Shown piece after piece: positions 26,367 through 34,789 of a stretch of DNA of 64,000 nt. The position numbers were made by a program, and so were the translations under genes. The stretch's first letter is position 1; each line of letters starts with the position of its first letter. The notes beneath the pieces were generated by a model. It was given only the letters and a program-made list of their open reading frames with translations. It was not told the origin of the DNA and made no database searches. Source of the DNA: Pseudoxanthomonas suwonensis (GTDB taxonomy: Bacteria; Pseudomonadota; Gammaproteobacteria; Xanthomonadales; Xanthomonadaceae); NCBI RefSeq assembly GCF_010093235.1, contig NZ_PDWP01000007.1, positions 62,001 to 126,000 of the forward strand. Reading direction: 5' to 3'.

Positions 26367-27848
26367 ATGCCACGCCATCGTCTCCTGTACGCCATCGCAG
26401 TCCTGGCCGCCCTGTTACCGGCCGGCGTCGCCCGTGCCCAGGACGCGCCCCAGGCCCCGGGCCAGGCACCCGACGCGGCGGCGCTGTTCCAGCGCAACTG
26501 TTCCGGATGCCATGGCCCCCACCGAGAGGGCACCAGCCTGGGCCCGCCCCTGTCGCCGGCCACCTACCGCTACGGCGGTACCCGCTCCGACATCGAGCGC
26601 ATCATCCGCCGCGGCATTCCGTCGCAAGGCATGCCGGCGTTCGGCCAGACCCTGACCGAAGCCGAGATCAACGCGCTGGCCGACTTCCTGCCCACCCGCG
26701 CCACCCGGCCCGAGGAGGAAGGCCCGCCACAACCGCGCCAGTCCGACCCGGTGCCGGGCGTGGTCGATACCCTGGACTACGCGGTCCGTGCCGAGGTCTT
26801 CGTCGATGGCCTGGTCGCCGCCTGGTCCATGGTCTTCATCGACCGCGACACGGCCCTGGTCACCGAACGCGTCGGGCGCCTGCGCGTGGTGCGCAACGGC
26901 GTGCTCGATCCGCGCCCGATCTCCGGCACGCCGGTGGTGCACTCCAGCAGCCATCGCTGGAACCAGGGCGGCCTGCTCGACCTGGCGCTGGATCCGGATC
27001 ACGCGCGCAACGGCTGGATCTACCTCAGCTACAGCCACCCGCTCAATCCCGGCGCGCCCGACGAGGAAGTGCGGGCCATGACCCGGGTGGTGCGCGGCCG
27101 CATCCGCGACCATGCCTGGGTCGACGAGCAGGTGGTGTTCCAAGCCGACGAGTCCAGCTACGACACCACCGCCTGGCATTACTCCGGCCGGCTGCTGTTC
27201 GACCCGGAGGGCTACCTGATCCTTCCGGTCGGCGACCGCGGCACGCCGGAGCGCGCCCGCGACCCGGCCGACCCCGCCGGCAAGATGCACCGCATGCGCG
27301 GAGACGGCACGCCGGCCGGCCACCCCTTCGCCATGCAGGGCACGCTGCCCACGATCTACAGCATCGGCCATCGCAACGCCCAGGGCCTGGCCCTGGATCC
27401 GGACACCGGGCGCATCTGGGCCACCGAGCACGGACCGCGTGGCGGCGACGAGCTCAACGTCATCCGCGCCGGCGGCGACTACGGTTGGCCGGTGGTGACC
27501 TACGGCATCAACTACGACGGCAACGAGATCACCCCGCACACCCGCGCCGAAGGCGTGGAGCAGCCGCGCCATTACTGGCGGCCCTCGATCGCCACCGCAG
27601 GCCTGGCGTTCTACCGCGGGGACGAGTTCCCGCTGTGGAACGGCAAGCTGCTGCTGGGCACCCTCGGCCGCCGCGAACTGCACCTGCTCACGCTGGACGG
27701 CGACCGGGTGCTCCATGACGAGGTCGTGTTCCGCAGCCCGGGCCGGATCTACGAGCCGGTAGTCGGCCCCGATGGCGCCATCTACCTGTGCACCGACGAC
27801 CCCGGCCAGATCATCCGCCTCACCGCCGCGGCCCAGCGACGGATCTAG
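26367..27848 (+). CDS. Cytochrome c-PQQ-dependent sugar dehydrogenase fusion
   Basis: 493 residues. A signal peptide (about 1-24) is followed by a class I cytochrome c domain with the haem motif C-S-G-C-H (45-49) and a probable axial Met in Q-G-M-P-A-F. A GSDH-type propeller then runs from about residue 135 to the end: A-W-S-M-V-F-I-D, H-R-N-A-Q-G-L-A-L-D, and [11 protein letters not shown]. The fused haem would take electrons from PQQ and pass them to the respiratory chain. A strong GGGAGGA RBS is present. A glcG-type gene follows 36 bases downstream in the same direction. Confidence 0.92.
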   Translation: MPRHRLLYAIAVLAALLPAGVARAQDAPQAPGQAPDAAALFQRNCSGCHGPHREGTSLGPPLSPATYRYGGTRSDIERIIRRGIPSQGMPAFGQTLTEAEINALADFLPTRATRPEEEGPPQPRQSDPVPGVVDTLDYAVRAEVFVDGLVAAWSMVFIDRDTALVTERVGRLRVVRNGVLDPRPISGTPVVHSSSHRWNQGGLLDLALDPDHARNGWIYLSYSHPLNPGAPDEEVRAMTRVVRGRIRDHAWVDEQVVFQADESSYDTTAWHYSGRLLFDPEGYLILPVGDRGTPERARDPADPAGKMHRMRGDGTPAGHPFAMQGTLPTIYSIGHRNAQGLALDPDTGRIWATEHGPRGGDELNVIRAGGDYGWPVVTYGINYDGNEITPHTRAEGVEQPRHYWRPSIATAGLAFYRGDEFPLWNGKLLLGTLGRRELHLLTLDGDRVLHDEVVFRSPGRIYEPVVGPDGAIYLCTDDPGQIIRLTAAAQRRI

Positions 27849-27884
27849 CGTTGTCCGCATTCCTCCCGAATCAGGAGCATCCGC

Positions 27885-28346
27885 ATGAAAGCACTGCCCA
27901 CGAGCATCGTCTTGGCCTTCGCCGTGGCCGCCCTGCCCGCCGCCGCGCAGCAGTCGCGTCCGGTGCTGGAACCCCGCACCGCCGATGCCATCGTCGACCA
28001 CTGCCTGGACTACGCGCGCCAGGCTGGCTACCAGGTCGCGGTGGCGGTGTTCGACCACGGCGGCAACCTGGCCAGCTTTTCCAATTCCCATAGCCCGGCC
28101 AGCGGAGCACTTGCGCAGTGGAAGGGACACTCGGCCGCGGTCTATCGCGTCTCCACCCGCCAGGCCGCCGACTGGAACCTGCCGCAGGCGCCGATGATCG
28201 CCACCGCCGAAGGCGGCCTGCCGCTGTTCGTGGGCGACGTGGCGGTCGGTGGCGTGGGCGTCTCCGGCGCGCCTTCGGCGTTCGATGCCCAGTGCGGCAC
28301 CCACGCTGCCGAGGCCGCCGGCCTGTCGGTCACGCCCCGGACCTGA
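27885..28346 (+). CDS. GlcG/HbpS-family haem-binding protein, exported
   Basis: 153 residues. A signal peptide (about 1-21, ending A-A-A) precedes a GlcG/HbpS fold: A-I-V-D-H-C-L-D-Y-A, V-A-V-F-D-H-G-G-N-L, K-x-H-S-A-A-V-Y-R, the glycine-rich G-G-L-P-L-F and V-G-G-V-G-V-S-G. Related exported proteins bind haem or small ligands. An AGGAG RBS is present. It lies directly downstream of a cytochrome c/PQQ dehydrogenase, so a role in haem handling for that enzyme is plausible but unproven. Confidence 0.88.
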   Translation: MKALPTSIVLAFAVAALPAAAQQSRPVLEPRTADAIVDHCLDYARQAGYQVAVAVFDHGGNLASFSNSHSPASGALAQWKGHSAAVYRVSTRQAADWNLPQAPMIATAEGGLPLFVGDVAVGGVGVSGAPSAFDAQCGTHAAEAAGLSVTPRT

Positions 28347-28371
28347 GCCCTGCACAGGCGGGGCCGGCGCG

Positions 28372-28812
28372 CTATCCCTCCCCGTACAGCGCCCGCCCCG
28401 CCTCGCGCATGAAGATGCCCAGGGTCACCGGGCCTACGCCGCGGAACGCCAGCAGCCGCCGCTCGAAGTCGGCGCGGTCGCGGGAGGCCTCGAACACGCC
28501 GAGGATCCGTCCGTCGTACTCGTCCACCAGGCTGCGGCACAGCTGGGACAGCCGGATGGCGGTGGATTCGTCGTAGCGGCGGTAGCCGCCCTCGCCCAGC
28601 ATCCGCACCAGCTGGGCGTGGCTGCAGGCGCACAGGCGCGCCGGGGTATCACAGCCGTGCTGGCGCACGATCACCTCCCAGGTGCGCGCTGCCAGTGCCT
28701 GGCTGATGCGGTTGCCGAACAGGAACGCCGCCAGGAACCAGGCGAACAGCGAGGCCTCGTCACCGGCCTGCACCTCGAAGCCAAGGTCCCGTGGCAGCAG
28801 TTCCCGGCGCAC
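28372..28812 (-). CDS. Small helix-hairpin-helix (HhH-GPD-like) DNA-glycosylase-related protein
   Basis: 146 residues from a GTG at 28812, just beyond the stop of the upstream gene (28814-28816). The helical body includes L-F-G-N-R-I-S-Q-A-L-A-A-R-T-W, and the HhH motif is F-R-G-V-G-P-V-T-L-G-I-F (about 122-133), as in endonuclease III-like proteins. It lacks an iron-sulphur cluster and is shorter than active glycosylases (about 210 residues), so enzyme activity is uncertain. The start codon is a best guess forced by the neighbouring gene. Confidence 0.7.
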   Translation of the reverse strand: MRRELLPRDLGFEVQAGDEASLFAWFLAAFLFGNRISQALAARTWEVIVRQHGCDTPARLCACSHAQLVRMLGEGGYRRYDESTAIRLSQLCRSLVDEYDGRILGVFEASRDRADFERRLLAFRGVGPVTLGIFMREAGRALYGEG

Positions 28813-28813
28813 G

Positions 28814-29377
28814 TCAGTGCCCGGGCATCGGGATCCGCTCGGGCTCGCGGATCGGCTTGCCGTTTTCGTCGAAGAACGGGGAGCTGCGGTCCTTGCGCAG
28901 GCGCCCGCCAAGGATGCCGACGCCGACCTTGAGCAGCACTCCGGTCAGGGCGATATGCGAACCGCGGACCGGGCCGTGCGCGGATTCCGTATTGGCCTCG
29001 GCACGGCCTTCCGGACCGACCAGCGCCTGCACATCCGCGACATTGGCGACGCAGGCGATGGGTACGCCGACGTACTGCAGGTCGGGCGTGGGCGCGGTGC
29101 TGGCCAGCGGCGTGCGGCAGCAGCTGGCATACCAGCGCACCACCCGCTTGCTGAGGCTGATGCAGGCCACCTGGTCCTTGCCCTGGGTGATGCGCATGCG
29201 CGAAGGCCTGGCAGCAAGGATATCGGTGCCGCCCTGGGCGTCGAGCAGTCCCGGCGTGCCCAGCCACTGGGCGAAGGCCTGGCAGTAGCGGCAGTAGCAG
29301 GTCACGCGCGCATAGGCGCCGCGGTCGTCGATCTCGCCCTGCACTGTTCCGCAACGGCACTGGATCCTTACGGTCAT
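28814..29377 (-). CDS. GFA-like zinc protein (DUF6151-type)
   Basis: 187 residues from the ATG at 29377. A Cys pattern typical of the glutathione-dependent formaldehyde-activating (GFA) fold is present: C-R-C-G-T-V-Q-G near the start, C-Y-C-R-Y-C at about 31-36, and W-Y-A-S-C-C-R-T-P-L. The last third is Gly/Arg-rich and reads less like a domain. The family binds zinc; the true substrate is unknown. The HhH gene begins 2 bases after its stop, so the two form a short operon. Confidence 0.82.
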   Translation of the reverse strand: MTVRIQCRCGTVQGEIDDRGAYARVTCYCRYCQAFAQWLGTPGLLDAQGGTDILAARPSRMRITQGKDQVACISLSKRVVRWYASCCRTPLASTAPTPDLQYVGVPIACVANVADVQALVGPEGRAEANTESAHGPVRGSHIALTGVLLKVGVGILGGRLRKDRSSPFFDENGKPIREPERIPMPGH

Positions 29378-29462
29378 CCACTTCCCCTTGGTCGAACCCG
29401 AGCGCACGGTCCATCCGTGCGCCTCCATTCTGGCACCTGCGACTGGGGCTCGGGTGCGGCGA

Positions 29463-30074
29463 TCAGGCCTTGGCGCGATCAGGTGCGCGCTCGACCCGGA
29501 AGTCGATCGGCTTGTAGCTGAAGTTGTTCGACTGGCCCGCCGAGCAGGCGGTCATCGCCACCACCAGCGGCATCTCCGCGCGCAGGCGTACGTGGTCGCC
29601 GGCCCTGCTCAGCGGCGGCAGCACCGCGATCTTCCCCTCGGCATCCACCGACACGTGCATGAAGATGTTGAACGCCACCGGCACCCGGTCACGGCTGATG
29701 CCCCACGGCGCCAGCGCCCTGGCCAGGTTGCCCTCGCAGCCCGGACGGCCCTCTTCCTCGCCGTAGAGCTTCTCGAACATCTCCTTCGAGCAAGGCGTCA
29801 GGGTGAAGTCGTGGCGGCCGCAGGTGTCTTCGATGATGGTGAACATCGGGCGGCTGCGGTTGGAGTAAAGCGTGTCGCCGGTGGTGAGCCACAGCTTGGA
29901 GGCGTAGTCGATGCTGCGGCCCGAGGACAGGTATTCGTCCAGGTCCTCGCGGTTGAACGCGGTCAGGTCGCTGACCTGCTGCCCCAACGGATCGATCACC
30001 ACAAGTTCGTCCCCGGCCTCCAGCTCGACCGCATGCCCCGAGCAGGGGGCGATGCGCACGGTCTCACCTGTCAT
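29463..30074 (-). CDS. DUF1989 / urea-carboxylase-associated family protein
   Basis: 203 residues. It contains the family hallmarks G-D-E-L-V-V-I-D-P-x-G-Q-Q-V-S-D-L, S-x-G-R-S-I-D-Y, L-Y-S-N-R-S-R-P-M, D-T-C-G-R-H-D and the late N-I-F-M-H-V-S and P-L-S-R-A-G-D. The fold is a cupin-like barrel usually found beside urea carboxylase or in guanidine and amine metabolism. Here it overlaps by 4 bases (ATGA, 30071-30074) with a GntA/YqcI-like haem oxygenase gene, so the two proteins are made together. No urea carboxylase is in the window. Confidence 0.9.
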   Translation of the reverse strand: MTGETVRIAPCSGHAVELEAGDELVVIDPLGQQVSDLTAFNREDLDEYLSSGRSIDYASKLWLTTGDTLYSNRSRPMFTIIEDTCGRHDFTLTPCSKEMFEKLYGEEEGRPGCEGNLARALAPWGISRDRVPVAFNIFMHVSVDAEGKIAVLPPLSRAGDHVRLRAEMPLVVAMTACSAGQSNNFSYKPIDFRVERAPDRAKA

Positions 30075-30778
30075 TGCGGCCTCCGCACGTGGAACGGGCA
30101 GGTCCATTCTGCCTCCACCTTGCGCCCGCTGTACTGGCGCGTTTCCGGCGCCGTGCCGAAATCGGCGAGGTTGGGATTGATGCTGCCCTGCAGGGCGGTG
30201 TCGCGCTTGCGGGTGGCGGCCTGCATCTTGGCGTAGCGGCCGTCCTCGCGCAGGCGATCGAACTGGCGATGCGAATTGAACACCATCGCCGGCACCTCGA
30301 ACCTGCGCGCGATCCGCGAGGCACCCGGATGCAGTCCGATGACGAAGAACGGATGGCCGGCGATGCTGAGGCTGAAACGCGGATCGTCCGGATCGCGGCT
30401 GACATCCGCGGCCCAGGGCGTGCCGCGGCGCGCGTCCAGGTCGTGCAGGCGCTGCAGCTGCGACCACAGCATGGCCTCGAAGCGGCGCTCGTCGGTATCG
30501 GAGGGACCGTCGAACAAGGCTACGAACGAATGCACGGTGGTATCCGCCGCGTCCATGGATTCGATGCGGCGCGCGAACGCGGCAAGGGCGTCGAGCAGCG
30601 GCGCATCGTTGCCACGGTCGCCGAGCCGCCCGAACTCGTTCGGCTGGATCGCCGCGCGCGCCAGGGCGGCCTTGGATCCGACGCAGGGAAAGGCCGGATC
30701 GTCGATGAAGGAAAGGAAGCGTTCGGAAATGCTGCCTTGGCTGGGCCTGGTCGCAGGCGTGCGGGCTGGGGTGATCAT
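30071..30778 (-). CDS. YqcI/YcgG-family haem-dependent N-oxygenase (GntA-like)
   Basis: 235 residues. Diagnostic blocks are F-P-C-V-G-S-K-A-A-L near the N-terminus, H-P-F-F-V-I-G-L-H-P-G-A-S-R-I-A-R-R, V-F-N-S-H-R-Q-F and Q-G-S-I-N-P-N-L-A-D-F-G with Q-Y-S-G-R. This is the YqcI/YcgG family. Its characterised member GntA N-hydroxylates the guanidine-bearing precursor in guanitoxin biosynthesis using haem. The substrate here is unknown. It is translationally coupled to DUF1989, suggesting one pathway acting on a guanidino or other amine compound. Confidence 0.85.
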   Translation of the reverse strand: MITPARTPATRPSQGSISERFLSFIDDPAFPCVGSKAALARAAIQPNEFGRLGDRGNDAPLLDALAAFARRIESMDAADTTVHSFVALFDGPSDTDERRFEAMLWSQLQRLHDLDARRGTPWAADVSRDPDDPRFSLSIAGHPFFVIGLHPGASRIARRFEVPAMVFNSHRQFDRLREDGRYAKMQAATRKRDTALQGSINPNLADFGTAPETRQYSGRKVEAEWTCPFHVRRPQ

Positions 30779-31002
30779 GGCAACGCAGGCTATAGATGCG
30801 CGCTGGACGGCCGCGTGTAATCCAGGACCTGGAGCGGATCATGGTCATGGCCGGTTGGGAAGGATGACGGGAGCGCGAAATCCGGGCCGACGATCCGCGA
30901 TTTGCTATCCCTCCATTCCAATGCTGGATGGCGGGCGCCGGCACGCTCCGCGCGGCGCTTGCCTGTGGCACTCTCCGCCGGCCGTTCACCCGGAGTCCAC
31001 GC

Positions 31003-31803
31003 ATGTCCCTGGCAACGCCCATCCGCCGTCTCCATGCCCTGCTCGCCTCGATCGCCCTGTTCGCGGGAATCGCCATGCCGGCGGCTGCCGCCGAGCCGCA
31101 AACCTTTGTCATGGTGCACGGCGCCACCGCGGGTGCCTGGGAATGGAAGCGCACCGGCACGTTCCTCACCGAACAGGGACACACGGTCTACCGGGTCACG
31201 CTCACCGGCCTCGGCGAGCGCGAGCACCTCAACAGCACCGAGGTGGACCTGGAGACGCATATCAACGACGTGGTCAACACCATCCTGTTCGAGGACCTGC
31301 ACGACGTGGTGCTGACCGGCCACAGCTATGGGGGAATGGTGGTCACCGGCGTCATGGACCGCATCCCCGAGCGCCTGAAGCACGTGGTCTTCCTCGACGC
31401 GGCGGTGCCGGAGGACGGCCAGTCGCTGTGGGACATCTTCGGCGCCAACCAGCCGCTGCCGCCGGACCGCTTCAAGGACGGCTTCATGCAGGTACCGTGG
31501 GTCAAGCCGGGCGACAAGCCGCCGTACAGCGTCAAGCACTCGGTCAAGTGCTTCAGCCAGCCGGTTTCGTTCAAGAACCCGGCCGCAAAGGCCCTGCCGG
31601 TGACCTATGTCGCCTTCGTGCCCAAGGACCAGTCGATCGAGGAACGCGCGAAGACCGACCGCGGCTGGCGCACGGCCGAGTCGCGCGGCTGGACCATCCG
31701 CACTTTCCCGGGCGGCCACGTCGCCCAGCAGGAAGACCCCGAGGGCGTGGCGAATTTGATCGTCGAAGCCACCGGCGACCGCAACAAGGCGCCGAAGAAG
31801 TAA
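31003..31803 (+). CDS. Exported alpha/beta hydrolase (EstC/hydroxynitrile-lyase-like esterase)
   Basis: 266 residues. A signal peptide (about 1-30) precedes an alpha/beta fold with V-M-V-H-G-A-T-A-G-A-W-E-W (oxyanion), the L-T-G-L-G-E-R-E-H-L motif, nucleophile Ser108 in G-H-S-Y-G-G-M, and a late G-G-H-V-A-Q-Q-E-D-P carrying the His. This grouping is typical of small esterases related to EstC and plant methylesterases. The substrate is not predictable. The start follows a CGGAG RBS. The gene faces the Old Yellow Enzyme gene with a palindrome between them. Confidence 0.88.
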   Translation: MSLATPIRRLHALLASIALFAGIAMPAAAAEPQTFVMVHGATAGAWEWKRTGTFLTEQGHTVYRVTLTGLGEREHLNSTEVDLETHINDVVNTILFEDLHDVVLTGHSYGGMVVTGVMDRIPERLKHVVFLDAAVPEDGQSLWDIFGANQPLPPDRFKDGFMQVPWVKPGDKPPYSVKHSVKCFSQPVSFKNPAAKALPVTYVAFVPKDQSIEERAKTDRGWRTAESRGWTIRTFPGGHVAQQEDPEGVANLIVEATGDRNKAPKK

Positions 31804-31830
31804 CCCGCCTGTGCCACGCCGATCCGGCCA

Positions 31831-31863
31831 CCGTCGTCCCGGCCTTGGGCCGGGACCCGGTGA
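31831..31863. repeat. Palindromic intergenic element between convergent genes
   Basis: GTCCCGGCCT-t-GGGCCGGGAC at about 31836-31856 is a near-perfect hairpin followed by CCGGTGACCCGG. It sits between the stops of the esterase and nemA-like genes. There is no T-run. It resembles dispersed palindromes of related genomes and may also act in 3' end formation. Confidence 0.55.
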
Positions 31864-31890
31864 CCCGGTCTTCCAGGCGTCCCCGCAGCC

Positions 31891-32991
31891 TTAATCGCCC
31901 AGCGTCGGGTAATCGGTATAACCCGTGGCTCCACCGCCATAGAAGGTCGAAGGATCCGGCTCATTGAGCGGCGCGCCCTGCGCGAAGCGCTCCACCAGGT
32001 CCGGATTGGCAATGAACGGCCGGCCGAAGGCCACCGCGTCGGCGCCGCCGGAGGCTATCAGCTGCTCCGCCCTTTCGGCGGTGTAGCCACCGCAGAACAC
32101 CAGCACGCCAGCGAAAGCCTCGCGCAACGCGGCGCGGAACTGGTCGCTCAGCCTGGGACCGCCCGCCCAGTCCGGCTCGGCAATGTGCAGGTAGGCGATG
32201 CCACGCCGGGTGAACTCGCGCGCCAGGTAAAGGGCACTTTCCTCCGGCTCGGCGTCGGCGATGTCGTGGCCGGCGAAGTGCGGCGACAGGCGCACCCCGA
32301 CCCGCTCCGGGCCCAGCTGCGCCACCACCGCATCCACAACCTCCAGCGGGAACCGGGCGCGATTCTCCAGCGAGCCGCCGTACCGGTCCTCGCGCTGGTT
32401 GCTGTTGCTGGAGAGGAACTGCTGCAACAGGTAGCCATTGGCACCGTGCACCTCGACCAGGTCGAAGCCCGCCCGGTGCGCGCGTCGCGCCGCCTGGGCG
32501 AACTGCTCGACCACCCCGGGGATCTCCTCGGTCCGCAGCGCCCGCGGAACCGAGGTCGGTTCGTTGCCCGCGCTTCCGTCCGGGCGCACCACGAAGGCAT
32601 TTGCGCCCGCTGCTGCGATCGCCGACGGCGCCACCGGCGCCGCCCCTTCCGGCTGCAGCAGGACGTGCGAGATGCGCCCGACGTGCCACAGCTGCGCGGC
32701 GATATGGCCGCCGCGCGCATGCACCGCGTCGGTCACCCGCTTCCAGCCGGCCTCCTGGGCATCGCTGTACATGCCCGGGGTCCAGGCATAGCCCCTGCCC
32801 TGCGGCGAGACCTGGGTGGCCTCGGACACGATCAGGCCCGCGCTGGCGCGCTGGGCGTAGTACTCGGCATTGAGCTCGGTCGGGACATCGCCCGGCTGGC
32901 CGGCCCGGGAACGCGTGAGCGGCGCCATGAAGACACGATTGGGAAGCCGGAATGGCCCCAGCTCCAGCGGTGAAAGCAGACGGGAAGTCAT
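31891..32991 (-). CDS. Old Yellow Enzyme-family alkene reductase (NemA-like)
   Basis: 366 residues from the ATG at 32991. It is a TIM-barrel flavoprotein: S-P-L-E-L-G-P-F-R-L-P-N-R-V-F-M-A-P-L-T-R-S-R at the start, A-A-Q-L-W-H-V-G-R, then the substrate/FMN motif V-E-V-H-G-A-N-G-Y-L-L-Q-Q-F with the His and Asn pair, R-Y-G-G-S-L-E-N-R and A-V-A-F-G-R-P-F-I-A-N-P. It reduces activated alkenes (enones, maleimides, nitro compounds) with NAD(P)H. NemA is often under NemR control; no nemR is nearby. Confidence 0.93.
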   Translation of the reverse strand: MTSRLLSPLELGPFRLPNRVFMAPLTRSRAGQPGDVPTELNAEYYAQRASAGLIVSEATQVSPQGRGYAWTPGMYSDAQEAGWKRVTDAVHARGGHIAAQLWHVGRISHVLLQPEGAAPVAPSAIAAAGANAFVVRPDGSAGNEPTSVPRALRTEEIPGVVEQFAQAARRAHRAGFDLVEVHGANGYLLQQFLSSNSNQREDRYGGSLENRARFPLEVVDAVVAQLGPERVGVRLSPHFAGHDIADAEPEESALYLAREFTRRGIAYLHIAEPDWAGGPRLSDQFRAALREAFAGVLVFCGGYTAERAEQLIASGGADAVAFGRPFIANPDLVERFAQGAPLNEPDPSTFYGGGATGYTDYPTLGD

Positions 32992-33036
32992 GGGTCTGTA
33001 ACTCCTTGGGAAGATGGACACAGGCCTGCCCCGGGC

Positions 33037-33798
33037 TCAACCGTGGCGCCTGCGGTGCCGGTCCAGCGTGCGCCGTACCCGTTCCAGCGCGTCCAGCACC
33101 TCGCGCTCGAAACCACCTGGCGGGAGCTCGCGCACCGCCGAATGGGCCGCACAGACGAAGCGGGTATCGGACCATCGTCCGGCCAGGCCCCGCGCCCAGC
33201 GCGCATAGTCGTCGGCGGCGCCGGGGCGCTGTTGCAGCGCCCGGCCAAGCATCGGATGCATGCGCAGGCCAGACTGGGGAAGCAGTCGCCCGAGCACACC
33301 GGGCGCGGCGATCACGTTGAGCGTGTCGTCCACGTGCACGATGCGCGAGGCCGGATGGCGCACCAGCACCGAGGCCACGTGCACGCGCTCGTCGGGGCAG
33401 ACGAAATCCACGCCTTCGGGAACCGAGAGCTCGAAGACATCGGCCAGCGGATGTCCCGCCTGCCATCGTTCCACGGGCTCGCCAGCCCATGGCAAACCGG
33501 GCATCAGCCGGCGGTGGCGCGCCGTCCCGTGGAGGGTCGCGGATGGAAACAACCGGTGGAGCGGCTCGACCTGCAGGGTGTGGAACGGATGCACGTGCAC
33601 CACCGCATCCACCAGGCTTCCGCCTTCGGTCAACGCCATCAAGGCCTCGCGCGACGCATCGTCCAGCGCTGCCGCATCGACCAGGACGAAGCGCCCGTCC
33701 GGCCGCCGCACGGCGGACATGTGGGTCCCGATATCAAGCACGCCCGCGACGCGGTAGGCCGCGCGGATGTTCCAGAAGTCTTCGGCAAGCTGCTGCAT
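33037..33798 (-). CDS. MBL-fold-like hydrolase of unknown substrate (degenerate metal site)
   Basis: 253 residues. The layout resembles a metallo-beta-lactamase-fold protein: V-L-V-D-A-A-A-L, V-H-V-H-P-F-H-T-L (an incomplete H-x-H-x-D-H motif), H-G-T-A-R-H, and I-V-H-V-D-D-T-L-N. The Asp of the classic motif is replaced, so metal binding may be altered. The C-terminus is Arg-rich and helical. The start at 33798 is the first ATG with good codon bias. It is divergent from a DUF3883 gene. Function unknown. Confidence 0.65.
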   Translation of the reverse strand: MQQLAEDFWNIRAAYRVAGVLDIGTHMSAVRRPDGRFVLVDAAALDDASREALMALTEGGSLVDAVVHVHPFHTLQVEPLHRLFPSATLHGTARHRRLMPGLPWAGEPVERWQAGHPLADVFELSVPEGVDFVCPDERVHVASVLVRHPASRIVHVDDTLNVIAAPGVLGRLLPQSGLRMHPMLGRALQQRPGAADDYARWARGLAGRWSDTRFVCAAHSAVRELPPGGFEREVLDALERVRRTLDRHRRRHG

Positions 33799-33906
33799 GG
33801 CGGCAGTGTGGGGCAAGGACAGTGAAGGAGCAGCAGAGACCGCGATCTGGATAGGTCTCGCACCAGCCGCTAACCTGGCAGGCCAGACAGGACCCCAGGG
33901 GGAACG

Positions 33907-34764
33907 ATGGCCACGGGCGAAGACTGGACCGAGCTTGAGGTTGAGGCCTGCGTGGCCTCGTACCTGCGCATGCTCACCCTGGAACTCAACGGCCAGCGTT
34001 ACAGCAAGACCGAGCATGCAAACGCATTGATGCAGAAGCTGGATGGGCGGAGCCGACCCTCGATCGAGTTCAAGCACTGCAACATCAGCGCGGTAATGGT
34101 GTCACTTGGATATCCCTACATCGACGGATACAAGCCCCGCGGCAACTTCCAGGGCCTGCTCCTCAAGGTGGTGGAAGCCCAGGCAAGCAACAATCTTGCG
34201 TTGCAGGAGGCTGCCCAGGCCGCCGTTTCGCGGCCCGCGAGCGAAGCCAGCGTCGCGGATGCCGACGTCGCGAACGTCTGGGTACCCCCACCCGCCGCCA
34301 AACGCCTGCGTGAAGTCCCCGCCCCCTACGCCCCAACCTTCTCGCCCGCGCGCCGCGACTACATCGCCCAGGAAGGCCGGAACCGCTCGCTGGGCCTGGC
34401 CGGGGAACTGTTCGTACTCGACCTTGAAGCACGGCGATTGCACGCTGCCGGGAAGAAGGCGCTGAGCGAGCGCGTCGAGCATGTCGCGGCGACAAAAGGC
34501 GATGGCCTCGGCTTCGACGTGTTGTCCTATGAAGAAGATGGACGCGAGCGCTTGATCGAGGTGAAGACCACTGCCTTCGGCGAGCTGACGCCATTCTTCG
34601 TCAGTCGCAACGAACTCGCCCGCTCTGAGCGGGATGCAGGGCAATACCACCTGTATCGCGTTTTCGACTTCCGTCGACGACCTCGGGTATTTGGCCTGCC
34701 CGGGGCTATCAAGTCGAACTGCGAACTCGAAGCGGTTTCCTATCTTGCACGGCTCGCGGGATAG
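33907..34764 (+). CDS. DUF3883-domain protein, PD-(D/E)xK-like putative nuclease
   Basis: 285 residues. The N-terminal half (about 1-95) is helical (M-L-T-L-E-L-N-G-Q-R-Y-S-K-T-E-H, then S-I-E-F-K-H-C-N-I-S) like domains of HNH/ScoMcrA-type proteins. The C-terminal DUF3883 domain (about 158-285) has G-L-A-G-E-L-F-V (Glu167), G-L-G-F-D-V-L-S-Y (Asp204) and L-I-E-V-K-T-T (Glu218/Lys220), a nuclease-like catalytic layout. Such domains occur in restriction and defence proteins. It stands alone here with no methylase or helicase partner next to it. Base composition is a little less G/C-biased than in neighbours. Confidence 0.85.
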   Translation: MATGEDWTELEVEACVASYLRMLTLELNGQRYSKTEHANALMQKLDGRSRPSIEFKHCNISAVMVSLGYPYIDGYKPRGNFQGLLLKVVEAQASNNLALQEAAQAAVSRPASEASVADADVANVWVPPPAAKRLREVPAPYAPTFSPARRDYIAQEGRNRSLGLAGELFVLDLEARRLHAAGKKALSERVEHVAATKGDGLGFDVLSYEEDGRERLIEVKTTAFGELTPFFVSRNELARSERDAGQYHLYRVFDFRRRPRVFGLPGAIKSNCELEAVSYLARLAG

Positions 34765-34789
34765 CGCTGCCACGAACCGGCGTCGGTAA

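Noticed and set aside
29463..31184. Single 573-residue frame joining DUF1989 with upstream sequence
   Set aside because: The upstream part is an out-of-frame reading of the GntA-like gene; DUF1989 starts at 30074.
33037..34077. Longer start for the MBL-like protein at 34077
   Set aside because: It would overlap the divergent DUF3883 gene, and the extra residues lack domain character; the ATG at 33798 is preferred.
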